Origin: Camarhynchus parvulus
Taxonomy: Eukaryota > Chordata > Aves > Passeriformes > Thraupidae
Direction: 5' to 3'
DNA: 64,000 nt
Assembly: GCF_901933205.1 (NCBI RefSeq)
Contig: NC_044574.1
Coordinates: 19,949,733-20,013,732 of the forward strand
The translations under genes were made by a program, and so were the position numbers. The notes under the pieces were generated by a model, which saw nothing but the letters and a program-made list of their open reading frames with translations, had not been told where the DNA came from and searched no databases. Numbering within the stretch: the first letter of the stretch is position 1; each line of letters opens with the position of its first letter. Of the stretch, positions 10,044-23,672 are shown piece after piece.

Positions 10044-12430
10044 AATGATAACCTAAGTGCAAGGACTTAATTTTGGTTCATATTGTTGTATTTGGGAGTA
10101 AAATATGCTCCATTTTATTGCCAGCTATTTGGTTATGCAGAGAAAATATTCATCTAAATTATTTGCCCAGCTACTTATTCTGTTAGAGAACTATTACTGC
10201 TGCTTACAGTGATTAAAGGCATGAAAAACATTCTAAAGGAGAAGTGACCACTGGAGCTGAGAAGCTGAAAAGGAAAAAGAATTAAATTAATTCAGGAAAC
10301 TTAGTTTGTGCAATAATGCTATGTCAATGCTTTCTTATTCTTGTTAAATGGTAAGAACAACATAACCCTTTGGAGTCCCTAGTTGGCATTCTTAATGATG
10401 AGACTTGATACATTCCAATGAGGTTTGACATCTTAGTAGTTCCTTGGGCAATTACCTATTGGTTTAAAAGCTGTCAGTCAGTAGATACTCTCTAAATACA
10501 GTACTTGACTGGTACTGAGGGATTTGTATTACTAGAGAAAATTGTAGCTTTGTTCAAAATTATAATGAAAATCTCTTTCAATATAAAGTTCCACAGAAGA
10601 AAATCTAGCTAATCTAGATTAAAATCTGTCTTTCTTTAGAGCCCTGTAATGAGAGGAATATCTTTTTCATATGAATTAAAGCTTGCTTCAGAATAACAGC
10701 TGACTGCTCCTCCCTGCCATTAAAACATTTCCTGGAACAAATTTCATCTTACATCATTGCTACATAGATAAGACTATGACTTATACATTATTGCTGTCAT
10801 TAGATACATTTTTACTCCTAGGAAATTTTTTCCTAGAAGTAAAAAACCAGTGTTCTCTTTTTATATTTTTGTTAATCATTTACTTTAAACAGCTGTCCAA
10901 GTCCTTTCAACTTTTCTTTTACCCTTCACTTCACCTTTTTAAATGATGTGAAGAAGTCTGAGAGCCTCATTGCCTAAAAACATCTTAAAAATAAATTATT
11001 TTAATATTTTTCAACTTTACTGAGTTTGTACTTTGACATTTATATTTCTGCATCTAATTATGATACAGAAATTGCCCTATATGGAACTCTGATATGCAGA
11101 TTGCTAGAAATCTGTTTCAATTTTAAAACTTTATAAACAATTAAAGATTTTCATTCTCTTCTTCTCAAACTTTGTTTTTGCTTATGTAACTCTCTTTTCA
11201 AAATGTAGTTTTAGACATTTGTCCTATGGCTCATGTTGTACAACAAAAGCTTTATTGCAAGTGTGATACACTTCCACTATAAAATATACTTTTATGTTGA
11301 CTGGGTTAAAACCATTATTCAGTACCTATTTGGTAAAGCACAAATTATAATGAAATTATGTCGTGAACATAATCTAATCAATTAATGAGTTAACTAATTC
11401 AGTAAGTTTATATAAGACTAATTTAAACCTGCAAAATCAACCCCAGGGAGGAGGTGGAGACATGAGGAATAGATACATAGGTGGCTCATTCCAGTCCCCT
11501 AGTTTCAGAAGTTAGGCAAAGTTATCTCATTATATTACATATCTTAAAATTCAAACGGTCACTGACAAGTTCTGGGCTTGCCTCTGATATCTCCCTGTTC
11601 TTTGAGTTGTCCTTTCAGACAGAGTTGAGTGTTAAAATGCTTCTTTTTCAAACATAAATGTCATAAATATTCATGCGCAAGTTTTATTTCATTGATTGAA
11701 CAATCCTATTAAAGTTATTAAGACTAATGCCTGAATCCATTAAAACACATGTACAAGACTCTACAGGACCAGGGCATTCATTGCTGCATGTTTCTAACAG
11801 AGAAAAAAATAAACTCTGAAGAATATATGGTACATAACAAAAGTATACAAATTATTTCTCTACTCAGTTTGATAAATTCTAAACAATTTATTTTTAATCA
11901 GCTCTGAAATACTGATGTGATATGCTGCATGGGAATTGTAATTTGATAAATGGGTATATTTTAGGTTCCACATTGAGTCCAGATGGTTACAGATTCCTTA
12001 ATATATCCATCCATGTGGCATTTGCACATTTGTGTATCTCAGTCTTTCTCTCATTTTTGTTTAATGATGGATTGAATCCAAACAATGCAAGATGTTCTTC
12101 AGCATGCTAAGCTTCTGTTAAGTGGACTGATAGTCAGATTATTCTGCACAGGATCCTCTTTCATTCAGCATAGTCTATTCCAAGACAATCAATCTCTATT
12201 TTATCGATGACATTTCATGTATAAGGAAATGATAGCACAAAGACCCTCCCCAATTATCCGTGAAGGAGTCTAACTTGACAATTGTGTGCAGCATCCTTCC
12301 TAGGTTATCAATGCTATTAGATATTTGAACCAAAGTTATAATTTTGTATATACTATCTTTTGCAGGTCTGTATTTGATTGTTAGAACAACCTGCAAATTT
12401 CAATTAACTTGGAGCACTCACATTACTCAG
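10044..12430. other. Unique AT-rich sequence, no gene seen
   Basis: No gene, RNA or repeat family is recognised. The segment immediately after the CR1 (about 10080-10330) is balanced unique sequence. The rest is AT-rich with only short chance frames. Confidence 0.55.
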
Positions 12431-12599
12431 CTTTTTGTGGTTTGGGTTTGGTGGTTTTGGTGTGGTTTTTTGTTTGTTTGTTTGTTTGTTTTTTTTTTTT
12501 TTTTTTTCTTGGGAGGGTTCTGTTTTGTTTTGTTTTATTTTGTTTTGTTTTGGTTTTGTTTTAGTGTGAGTTTTTTTGTTTGTTTGGTTTGGCTTTTTG
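12431..12599 (+). repeat. G/T-only low-complexity tract
   Basis: About 169 bases in which nearly every base is G or T on the plus strand. It contains (TTTG)n at 12467-12490, a T run at about 12489-12507, and TTTTG/TTTTGG iterations at 12520-12560. Only a handful of A or C interrupts it. The strand asymmetry is extreme, and the shadow frame through it encodes only F, W, G, V and L runs. It is a simple repeat, not a gene. Confidence 0.9.
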
Positions 12600-15500
12600 A
12601 GGGAAAGATGAAGACTTCCAGATTATTTTATCACTTTTATATATCCCATCCTCTCACCTCCATTGCCCCCTATTTCTTATCCACTGATAGAAGAGCTGTT
12701 TTTCTTTTGGTGAGGAAATAGAAGAGTAATTAGTTGGATTCCCACCAAAAAATTCAATTAACTGAGATAACAACAACTTCCCTCAGGTCAGGGAGTCCTG
12801 GGAGACATCAGCTGAACTTTACTCTTCTAATAGAAGAAACATCATGTTCACTTGCACTCAGTTCTGAATTTGTTGATAACCATAAAAAAAAGAATTAACA
12901 AACAATAACATTTTTTATTTGTTTGTGTTTTATTGCCTTATAAATCAATGCTTCAGTGCTGAAGACTCACAATATGTTATAATTTTCACTGCTCATTAGA
13001 CTTCTTTGCAAACACATGTAGAGTCTGTACCCTTGAGTGGTGAAGGAATAATTTGTTATGCATCTACTTTAACCACTATTTGAGCTCTGAGTTCCTCTCG
13101 TCAAATGTGTCTTTGTTAGTTTCTCATTGGAGACATATGTCACTGCCATCTCACACATCTGTCACTAGTTATAAGACCTGTATTAATTATATGGATGAAA
13201 AAAAATTATCAAATACTACTTAATAGTATTTATAGGAAAATTAAGTTGCAGTAATAAAATGAGTGCATTGTTAAGAATTTTGTCTCCATAATATTTTCCA
13301 TAATGGTTTTTCATTTGGAAAGCAAATATTTCCTTGTTCTGCATAACAATATCTTTTTCAGGTCAAACAGTTCTAGTACTTGATCATTAGTTCCTGTATT
13401 TGACTTATTCATGAATTTTGTGAATTTTGAATGAAACTCAGTGCAAGTTTCTGTGATTTTGAAGGAAGTTCAATGTGTGTGATTTAGCTATTTTTTACCA
13501 GATTTACATCTAAATATTCTGGATCCTCCTAATGTCAAATATACTTCTAGAAAACAGCTTGACAGGCAGAAATTTTCAGTTCTTCTATTGGAAATTTCCA
13601 TTAAACCTAAAATTATGTCAGATACTTTTGTTACATGCAATCAAATTAAATCACAGAAAGAAATAAATATTAGGTAATAGTAGGGGAGGCTTTCATTATG
13701 GCTAGGTAAGTATCTCAGGTATTATAATACTTTTTTCTTCTGGTTTACTATTACTCAACTTCTCAAATACACTTGACAGACCCTATCAATAATGTTCCTG
13801 GCACTTGTCATAAATTTCATATGTATTATAGAAAATGAAAAATCAAAATTTTAAGGTATAGAATCTGATGTAAAATATTAAAAGCTATATTAGATACTTT
13901 TGTCCTTACTGAAATTTATGTAGGATTTTTCAAAATCCCGTCTTCTGCATCAGATGATATTTTAATGTGTTTCCTGATTAGGAAAATATGGAACTCATAC
14001 TTCCACATGATTATTTTCATTCCCCATTATCTGAATTTCAGGATGCTGTCTTCACTTAGATGCACAAGACAAGGATAAAGATTCATATAATGCTAGTTCA
14101 AAGAAATGAGTTTGGAAATCTTGTTAATAACTAGATCCTTGTTAAAGGACAAGGAGCACATTATCTCACATCTTTCCAAGAATGGTGCTCTGAGTTATTC
14201 ATCTGAATGCATCACAATTTGGAATAAATTTTATAAATTTGTATTGTATATATATGGCTGTCTCTTGAGCTGATTTCCATTATGCATTTTTAACTAGCTG
14301 TTTTCTTTTTTTTTTGACAATTCATAATTTTCTCTATTTTACATATCTTCTAAGTTGCCTTCTTGTTTCTTCTTTTGTGGTTTTACATAAACAGAAAGAC
14401 CTTATTTCTGTTTATTTGTGACTCCATGCTTCTTTTCCAGGTGATCGTTTATTAACAGACAAAATTAAATTTTTCTTACAAAAAAAAAATCTGTTTAATA
14501 AAAAATACTTTCTCTTTTTTCTTATTGTGACAGAAAGCCAAATTATGAACACTAGGAATTTAACTATTTCCAAAGAAAGTGTTAAGTATTCAGTGCTTCT
14601 AGTAAAGTTTAAGTTGATGACAATTGTTTGTCCATTTCAATACAAAAGGAATCAGCCTACCCTCTATCCTTTTCTGACTGATGAAAAACCATGTTAGATA
14701 TAAATTACAGTACTGCAGATATTGTTCTTACCTCTTTGTCTAAGTACTTTTCCCTGCGCCTGAAAATTTCCTCAGCAGTCTTTATTTAAATACTGGACAT
14801 TTTAAAAAATTCTGCAGGAAGAATTAGAAATCGCAGCCCACAAGATAATAATTTAGTCTTGTAATAAGCACATCAACTGACAAAAGAGAGGCAGAAATTG
14901 GACATCATTGTGTGCATTTGGCAACTCTTGGTAAGTCTACTTGAACATGGCAGTAAAAAACAACAGGGATCAAAATTTGGCTTTTTTAAAATAAATGACA
15001 AAATTCTTATCTATTATATTGCACCAAAGACATGCTGGAAGTCCTCTAAACAAATTTCTATGAGAATAGTATAAGAGACGAAGAAGGGGAAATATTTTAA
15101 ATTGAAAAGTTGCTAATTTTGTGGCAATGATCCTGGTATCTGCCAACTATTAATATCAATTAAATTGATAAATTAAAATTAAGTATAAAAATCTATTGTT
15201 TACATTATGAAATGCAGCACAATAGACTTGCATATCTCAATTTACTGGAACCTATTTTGAAATCATAATCAAGACCCTCAGAGTTCAGCTGCACTTAAGA
15301 ATGGATGGGAAAGAAAAAATTCATTAATTATCTGTAAGAATTTTACATACAGAAAAAAAATAACTCTAGGTACCTTTGTGCAGTGGCAGGATGATATTAG
15401 AATGGAAGAAGAAGGATTAGGGTTTGACCTTGGCTAGGTGTTTACTCAGGTTTCAATGATATGCAGACTGAAATAGCAGAAGTGAGAATTTTTTGGTGCA

Positions 15501-16453
15501 AATATTTTTCAAGGACTAGTTGCCCTCACATTTTCTTTCTGGAAAGGATGACCAAGAAAGGTTTCCATAGGAACCAAGTGAAAACCTAAGTGTTCTGTTG
15601 TTATTTAAATTGTACATATAGATGTCTTACTATGTCAAGAGAAGGAAGTTAATAGTATTAGAAAACCATTCAGAGAAAAGGTGGCATAACATTAGAAAAT
15701 AGAATCAATAAGCTAAAGAAGCACAAAACACTATTAATAAAGACAGGCATTCAGTATGCCATGTGTTTTTTTTTTTTTTAAAGTTTATTTAGTTGCACGT
15801 TTTTATGATAATTTTATGTCCTTTTAAAATATCTTCTTTTGATGTAATGCAAGCCTGGGGTCAACAGAAATTATTCCAGCTACTCTGAAGTTTCAAACCT
15901 TCTCCAAAGGAAGCAAAACCCTTTGACCTCTAAGGAATTCAGAGAGAGATACAGGGTATTTTGAACATTCTCCCACTTGAAGTTGCCATTCAAAAGGCAC
16001 AAATCAAAAGATTTTTCTCCCTGAAGAGTTGTTATGTGGGAAACTGTGTCAAGTTGATATATGCAAAAAATCCCATAGGAATCAAGAAGGCATGCATTTT
16101 AAAGGGAAAAATGACCACATTTTTTTGCTTGTCCATTATGACACTTGATAGTTAATTAATTCTTTTATACTAGTGAATACTTATTTATTTGAGAAATATG
16201 CCTGTCATTTACCTTCTTAGACTATGAGAATAAATTTATCTTTACAAGATTATTTTCATTCAGTGGAAAATTGCATTATATCAAAAATTCTTGTGATTAT
16301 CAGAAAAAAGAGTACCTGAATGCCTTTTTTTTATACCTACTGGGACAAATAATAATGTAATAACTAGTTAGTATTATACAAATATTTCCACATTCCTGGA
16401 TAATCCAGGAAGATAATAATATTTCCTAAACTGCTGAGCTCATGTTCTCATGC
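12600..16453. other. Unique AT-rich sequence, no gene seen
   Basis: Almost four kilobases of AT-rich DNA with no recognisable gene, RNA or repeat family. Short homopolymers (for example T at 15767-15779) are the only structure noted. Confidence 0.55.
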
Positions 16454-16918
16454 TTAACCCAATATTTCATTTTCATATTCAACAAGTTTTAAATAAAATT
16501 TTACAAAACTGTTCATTAAATCTGGGAATATGAACTGTCTCTTTATCCACAGATATAGAGGCACCAGCTCTAATTTCATCCTTTCTCTTACCAGCAGAAT
16601 TTTATCCAAAGTGCATTTATGTACCTTAACCATACAAGGGGTTTTTTCAGCCCAATATGGAATTTTTCTTGTTCTTTTTGTCCATGCCATTAATACTTTC
16701 TTCAGATAATTTCCTATAATGGAACCATAGAACTGTTTGTTCAATACCATGACTTTTGCAAGTAAAGTCATATAATATGAATCAAAGGATTTTTCTGTGT
16801 TGGTAGGTGACCAAGTCAAACTTCTATGTTCAGGAGGATCAGTCAAGCCTATCAGAATTCTATTGAGGATGAAAAATCTGAAGAGAAACATTTTGCTCTT
16901 AGCCTCTGTCTGTGACAT

Positions 16919-19900
16919 TAGAATTTTTTTTCCTAATTCCTTTAGAAACTGTCAGCTATGAAGAATGGTCTGATTGACACACAGTCTATAAGTAACTTTC
17001 AGTTTTACATAGAGAACTTTGTTTCTCTGTTATACAAGGTCTTTTATCCCATCAATCTAAGACATGAGATTTTGTTCTTTTCTTTGCAAAGACTGACACC
17101 CTATCTACACTTCTTATTCTCCCACTCAACTGGAAGTTGCCTGCATCTTATCACTTAGTATTCTGTTTCATGGACCTGTTTCACAAGGGCGATTCTTCCT
17201 GCTAGTTAACCTCGTGCCACTGATTGATACAGAAATTTCAATTACGAAGTAGGTCATTAAAAAGAGGAGAAATTTTGGTTAACAGACTATTTGGTATTTA
17301 CAGTGCTATTTTTTTGTTGTTGTTGTTAAATAGAGACCCTTCCATTTTCTTACAGTAGAAAAGAGACAAAATGCAATTGAGATCAACATGTACTTTTGCA
17401 GTGAAATTAAAGGATTCAAAATGGTTATTTCTAAGTGGCCAAATAATATTTTGTTTAGTGGGCACAGAAAATGAATTATTCTCTCTAATAGCATTTCTGC
17501 TCTTATGTCAGTTCTTATATTACAGAAAAAAAATTATTAACTATTTTATTATCATTGTAGACATCGTTGAAGAAGGCACCACAGAGTATTATATCAGGGA
17601 GTTTCTCCTAATTGAAGAGTGCAGGAATGTACCAGTTTAGACCAAGAGTCTGTTTAGACTGATATCTTGTTTGTGTCTGTCAAGGAACATCACCGGATTT
17701 CCAGTCAAACATGTTTGATGAGGTTAAAGAAAACATTGCATTTTCCCAATGTAAGGCATCATCATCTGAATCTAGGAAAAAAAAAATATGTTCTTAAGAT
17801 CTATTTTAACTTTCTATTTTAACCTTCTGTTGGGGAGCAGCAAGAGCAGGGCAGGGCAGTGGCCTCCCCAGCTGAGTATGGTCCTACAGCCTCTGTGGGG
17901 GATAAGCGTAGCATGGATGGTCATAGCTGCAACTCCCATTGACAGTTTCATCACAAAAATTTCAAGGTATCAGGGACAGTTTGAGGTTCATTTAGAAAAA
18001 TCCAGTCTATCAGGATTGGCAGAAGGCAGAGCTAAGCACAGGTCTGAACTATAGATGAGCCCAAGTAGGGACTGGGTGTTTCTGGGTGAAGGGGCAATGG
18101 GGTTGGGGTGTTTCAGAATTATATAACTTACATCCTGAAAATACCTTTTTCTTTTTTCTGATTGTAAAGGTATTCCAACTAATTCAAATGTAGGTGTCTG
18201 TATTTGTACTGATATGTTTTATAGGGCTTGGTGCACTTCATGCACTTTTTTTTCCTAATTTGCTTGCAACTCATATTCTTTGTATCATGCAAAAAAGTTC
18301 AACAGTTAAACTACGCATTTGTCTTTATGTTTCAAATGTGACACCTACTACTATACTTTTGTTACTTCATTCTTTATTTTGAAGAAAAAAATAAAAATTG
18401 TTCTGTATTCATCTTTATTCATGCATCACATGATTTTATACATTTATACATATCTCTTTACAGTCATGTGCTTTTCGGTCTAAAACATTCTTGCATATTT
18501 AATTATTCCTTGTACTGAAGCCAATCAAAGGTTTTATTTTTCCTGTTACCATTCTCATGATCTTCTCTAGTTCTCACTATTTTCTGTCTGAGATTAAGGG
18601 ATCTATATTGTGCTGAAAGAGATATTGGGAAAATAAAGAAGTTCTTCATATCTGGCAGCCATTAACTGCTTGTCTACACCAAACTTAGAGACTTAACACT
18701 TGGCACCTGAGCACCTATGTCTGTTGTAAAGCAAGGTAATGGCTTTAGTACCTCAGATATTTTTCCTAAAAAAAAAAGAAAATAAACTGTAAACCATAAA
18801 AAAATCCTGTTACTGGTAGACCAGAACATTTTGGATTAATCAAGATTCTTGAATAAGAAGGTTTCAAAGAGAAAAGTTAAATATTTTTTCAGTGTGCTTT
18901 GTTTCCTTTGGTTTGAGTTTTTTAACTTGCTTTTTTTCATGAAATTTACAGAAAATTTAGTAATTAACTAACTGCCATACTTTTTGGGCAACAAAATGCC
19001 TTATATTTCCAGGAGGAATGCAGATTTCGCCTCCAATTTTTGATTATGTGTTGGACATGTCTGGTGTCACTCACCAAAATGTTATCAAAACCAATTGTAA
19101 GTGAACAGGTGTATCCTGGCTATTAGAGCTGCAACTTGGGAGAGAAAACAAGACAAATTATTTATTTGTCATTTCACATTTTGCTGTGGCTACATTATCT
19201 GCTCTAAGGCAAGCAACAAAGTCCAAAACATTACAGAAGAAAAGATGTCTTGCCATCAATCACTGTGACATTTGAGATAACAAAAACAAGTGTAGAAATC
19301 ACAGGGCTTTAATCATTTCCCAGTAGACAAGAGACATTTTAAAATGCCCACTCACCTAAAGATTCTCAGCTAGTTACAATATTGAATACAAAACACCCTA
19401 ATAGTTTTGATTTAAAGAAAAGGCACTAAGCTTTAACACTATGGCAGCCAAGAACCAATGAGGCTGTATTCCATTCCATAACTGACTCACATTCTGGTGC
19501 CAAATATTGCAGCAGCTGGCGTGACAATGAGATCTTTTTTGATAGAATTCATTGGTAGGGAGTTAAAATGCAAGAGCTAGGATTATTGTCTAGCAATATT
19601 TTTTCTTCTTTTTCCTTTATATCTATACCTCTTAATGACCATGACAATTTCTGATTCATTTGCCTTAAATAGTACTAACACATCTAAGGAAAACAATATT
19701 ATATTTTCACAGTATTCGAGCATTATAATATCTAGCATTTCCATGGGATGAACTGATGTGATACAGGAGACACCTTTGCTCCAAAAGTTTCTGTGAAACT
19801 AAATTGACATGAATCCAGAGGTAGCTTTTTTCCAGAGCAAAAGGAATGAAAACTAATCTGAAGCTATAAAATTCCTGAACTGTAAATATTTATTCCTACA

Positions 19901-22900
19901 CTGTATAGAACTGTTGTAAAAGACTACTCAAACTGGAATGTACAAAAATTATTAAAATGCATCTTTAAAAGTAATCTACCATTACTTTCCTAAGAAAATA
20001 TTCTAAGTCCTCGAACCTAAATCTCGTCACAGCTTCTGTCATGGTCTTCAGGAACTAGGTGAATAGTAATATGGGGTTTTTTTCCAATATGAAGATTTCA
20101 AATATCTGTAATTTCCTTAACAGTTCATTATTGCAATTTGAATAGAATATATAGATCATAGAGACATATTGCAGTTTAGGTTTAGACAGCTTTTTCTTCA
20201 GAACATTTAAATAACTTGTTATGAGTTTTCTGACAGAAAAAAATGGCGTTTCACATTTTGTGTAAAGTTAACCCAATTTCCAAGAATTTTAAGGAACTTT
20301 GTCTCATGCTTCACTACACACCTTTGTCTTGGTATTATCAACCTACCACATGATATGTAACATTTTCTAGCTTAAGTGATGTGATTTAAGAAAACATATG
20401 CAAATTAGTCTTTAAAAATAAATTATACAGGAGTATAATACCAATTTTGCAATATTAATAAAGGTCCTATGAGACAGCTCAGTTAATTTTGTTCCAAATA
20501 TAGTAAATTTATCCTCATGTATTATACATTGCTTAAATTTGTGTAATATAAATAATATATAGTAGTTAATAATTTATTTATAAGAAATAAACATAATTTC
20601 CTTTTCTTTTGTAGTTTTAAGCCATATTGTTATTCATGTACTTTAGTCATGCCAATTAGCTATGCTTGCTAAGTGTAATAATATGTGCAAAATAGAAAAA
20701 TTATTTCAAGCAATCTTTGAGATCTGTCAGACATATTCAGAACCACAATAATGTTTTATTTAATAAAAACAATTATGTATTTTATGGTTTTCAAGCTCAG
20801 ATTTTGTGTTCACCTCTAATATCTTTACATTCCAATTAAATAGATGCATATACATACATACAGAATCAACCAATTAAAAAACCTCATCTCAATGCGATGA
20901 AATAGAGGAGAGAGCTAGGAAAAGAATTTAAACTATCTTTGATAAAGAATTTTGGTTTAAGATCCTGTCAGAAGCAGTGAAAAAAGTATTCATGGGTGGA
21001 TGAATGTCCTGAAACTCTTTTTGTTCTTGTATATATACCAGTGAGTAACTTTTAGATGGTATAGTGTTAATGTGGGCTTCTGCCTGTGGAGAAAAATAGA
21101 GTGTTTAGAAGAGTTTGTATATATTAGGATTTTGTACAAAAAGGCTCGAAATGTTATACATACATGCATAGTTGCTCTACTTCTGATTTTCTCTAGATTT
21201 ATTGGAACTTTATGACTATAGAATTTGGACTGATTTATGATGATAAATTCTATACAAAAAAAAAATTGGGAATATTTTATTTATAGATTAAACTTATGGT
21301 AGAAGAACTGAGGTTATAAACAGGTCTTTGAGCAAGCAGCTGAAATAAGTAACATGAAAATACCAATGAAGTATGCCTTTAATATTATTAGCAACTTTCA
21401 GCACTTTACCCTCATATTTGGTTTGAGTTTTCTGCAACTTCTTCCGGGGAATCTGTGGTTTGTAGCTCAATCTTAATTTTTCTGATACTCCCAGGTGTAT
21501 CTTCATAATTTTTCAATATGGCATTCACATTGAGCATAGAGAAAAGTAACAGAAAAGGAGTAAAACAAAAAATAAGTATAACATTAAGAAAACAATTATC
21601 TCCACAAAAGAGTGAGAATATTTGAGGAGGCATATACCTACCTTTCTGATAAGCTTTCTAATGAAAAAAAAAGACAACTTGATTAGTTATGTAATAGAAA
21701 TTTCATGAGAAATCCACACCCCATCTTGTCATATTATTCATAAAAAATAATGGCTCAACATGCCCTTTAGAGACATAAAAAAAGTCCCTTACTTGCTCTT
21801 GCAGATTTTTAAGTGTTATACCAAATAATTTCATTTGCTCCACAACAGATGTTGTTTGGCTTGCTATTATTAGACCTAACACTGTCAAGTTTAAATCATT
21901 TAAAATCACCAGCTTAACATTCTTTTTAGTAACAGGGGAAAAAAAAGCAAGCACAGATGTTCAATACAGGTCCCATTTGCCCTCAGCCTATTTTTGCCTA
22001 CAGCCCCCTTTTGCATGTCTTCCTTAAAAAGAGCAAAAATATGGTCAGAACATCAGTCTTCATTGACATCAGCTGTTTTTTAGTTTAACCTCATTACAGT
22101 AGTAGTTCAAAAGGTGCTTCCTTCTCCAGTTTGCAATGTGACAACTGGACAAGCCGTATTATGCTCTCCAAATCTAGACCTATAAATCTTACCCTTTTGA
22201 ATTCCAACAAGATTTCTTTCAGCACTCTAAGACAGTTACAGTATAACTCACAAGACTGAAATGCTAATGCATGCAATATATATGCAGGAAACAACTGGGG
22301 TAGCTGGCTCCACTGTCATGAGTTATGTTTCACAGAACAGCAAGGGAAAAGGACATTGTTGTTAGAGGTAATATGATGTGGCATGGAATAAGAAACGTGT
22401 AAGTGGATTAAGTATAATTTTAACTGCTATTTGAAGCCTGGCTGTGACAGCCATCAGTCTTAAAAATCTGAGAAAGATTTTTAAATTATTTATAATGGTA
22501 GTGATTTAGTGGTAGATATATCTGATTGACAACTTTTTATTTAAAGTTGTTTCAAAAGTAGAAAAAGTGTCTTTTTTTTTAAATGGCAGTAATTGTAGAA
22601 ATGGAGCTGTAGCTTTTCTTAGAAAATGTTAGAAATAGAGCACTTGAAAAAGTTGAATGTGTAAAGATTGAAATTATTCTCATAGTATTTGGGGTAAATT
22701 ACAAGGCACATTGTGTATGGAATTATGCATATATGAGAGAAGAAATATGGTGCAAGGAGACTTTTGCGTTGTTAAGGTATGCTGAGAGGTTATGCCCATG
22801 TTCTAAAGATAGGTGACAGAATGGAACCTAAGAAATTACTGAACATGGGAGGAGCTATTTCTGGACAAAACAAATGAGAGTGAGAAGCTCCAAAAACCAG

Positions 22901-23101
22901 TTTTCAGTATAAGAATAATACCACAAGGATAAGGCATGGCTGGATTGCTGAGATTACAGTTGTTCAAATATTACAGATAATTAGAGCAGTTAATTTTAGA
23001 TTCACACAGCACCCAGGTAAACATATCAGAAATACCATCTATACATGAAACATGTAGGTAACTTTATCAGAAAGCAAATTTGGATACAGAAGGAAGAAAA
23101 C
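16919..23101. other. Unique AT-rich sequence, no convincing gene
   Basis: About six kilobases without a recognisable exon or RNA. Two sub-regions stand out slightly: 17617-17700 weakly resembles an old L3-like CR1 tail, and 17820-18110 is a small island richer in G+C than its surroundings. Frames up to about 90 codons show no motif. Confidence 0.5.
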
Positions 23102-23668
23102 TGTAGCCAATAGGAAGAAAGTATTAACTGTTTTGTGTTTTATTATCTGCAAGAATATAAGGACAAAGAAACAGAGAGACAGAGGTAAATGGGGAAGGAG
23201 CATGGGAAAATGGAGGTAAGTGGGGTTAAAAGGGACTGTTTGAATGTAAGCAGGATGGTGGTCAGTACATTTGCATGACTGAGTTCTACACCTGATCATT
23301 GCAAAGTTTCCTACCTCCTGTTGAGGTCTATTCCTAAAAGGGGTGTGTGTATGCATACATGTTTACAACCACCAGCAGACTACAGACTAGGTAAACAGAA
23401 GAAACAAGGTGATTCTGTCCTGCAGCTCATGTGAATGTTGATTCTGCATATATTGATGCAGATAAAGGCATTGTTCTCTCTCCATGTTGGTCTGTGTGGC
23501 TGTTGTTGCTCTGTGATGCATATCTGTATGTGTTAATTTGTGCTTGGCCTCGTTGCTAATCAGATCTAGAGACTGGCAACTACAGCAGCTACGTCTCTGC
23601 GATTGAGCCAAATAAACACTTCCTGGTGTAATCAATCCCTCCTAAACCTGCAGTAGGTATCAGGAACA
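23102..23668 (+). mobile_element. Candidate solo LTR, plus strand
   Basis: The case is structural only. The segment starts TGTAGCCAATAGG (a CCAAT box in the usual U3 position) and ends CAGGAACA, giving TGT...ACA termini. It is flanked by AAAC on both sides (23098-23101 and 23669-23672), a possible 4-bp target duplication. An AATAAA signal at 23611-23616 lies 52 bases before the proposed end, in a context (GAGCCAAATAAACACTTCC) typical of an LTR R region. No family is recognised, and AAAC is low in information. It could be chance. Confidence 0.35.
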
Positions 23669-23672
23669 AAAC

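Noticed and set aside
9425..10048. 207-codon plus-strand frame, the longest in the window
   Set aside because: It runs antisense through a CR1 copy whose recognisable coding strand is the minus strand. The length comes from the higher G+C of the repeat.
12344..12721. 125-codon frame rich in F, W, G and V
   Set aside because: It is a translation of the G/T-only simple repeat at 12431-12599.
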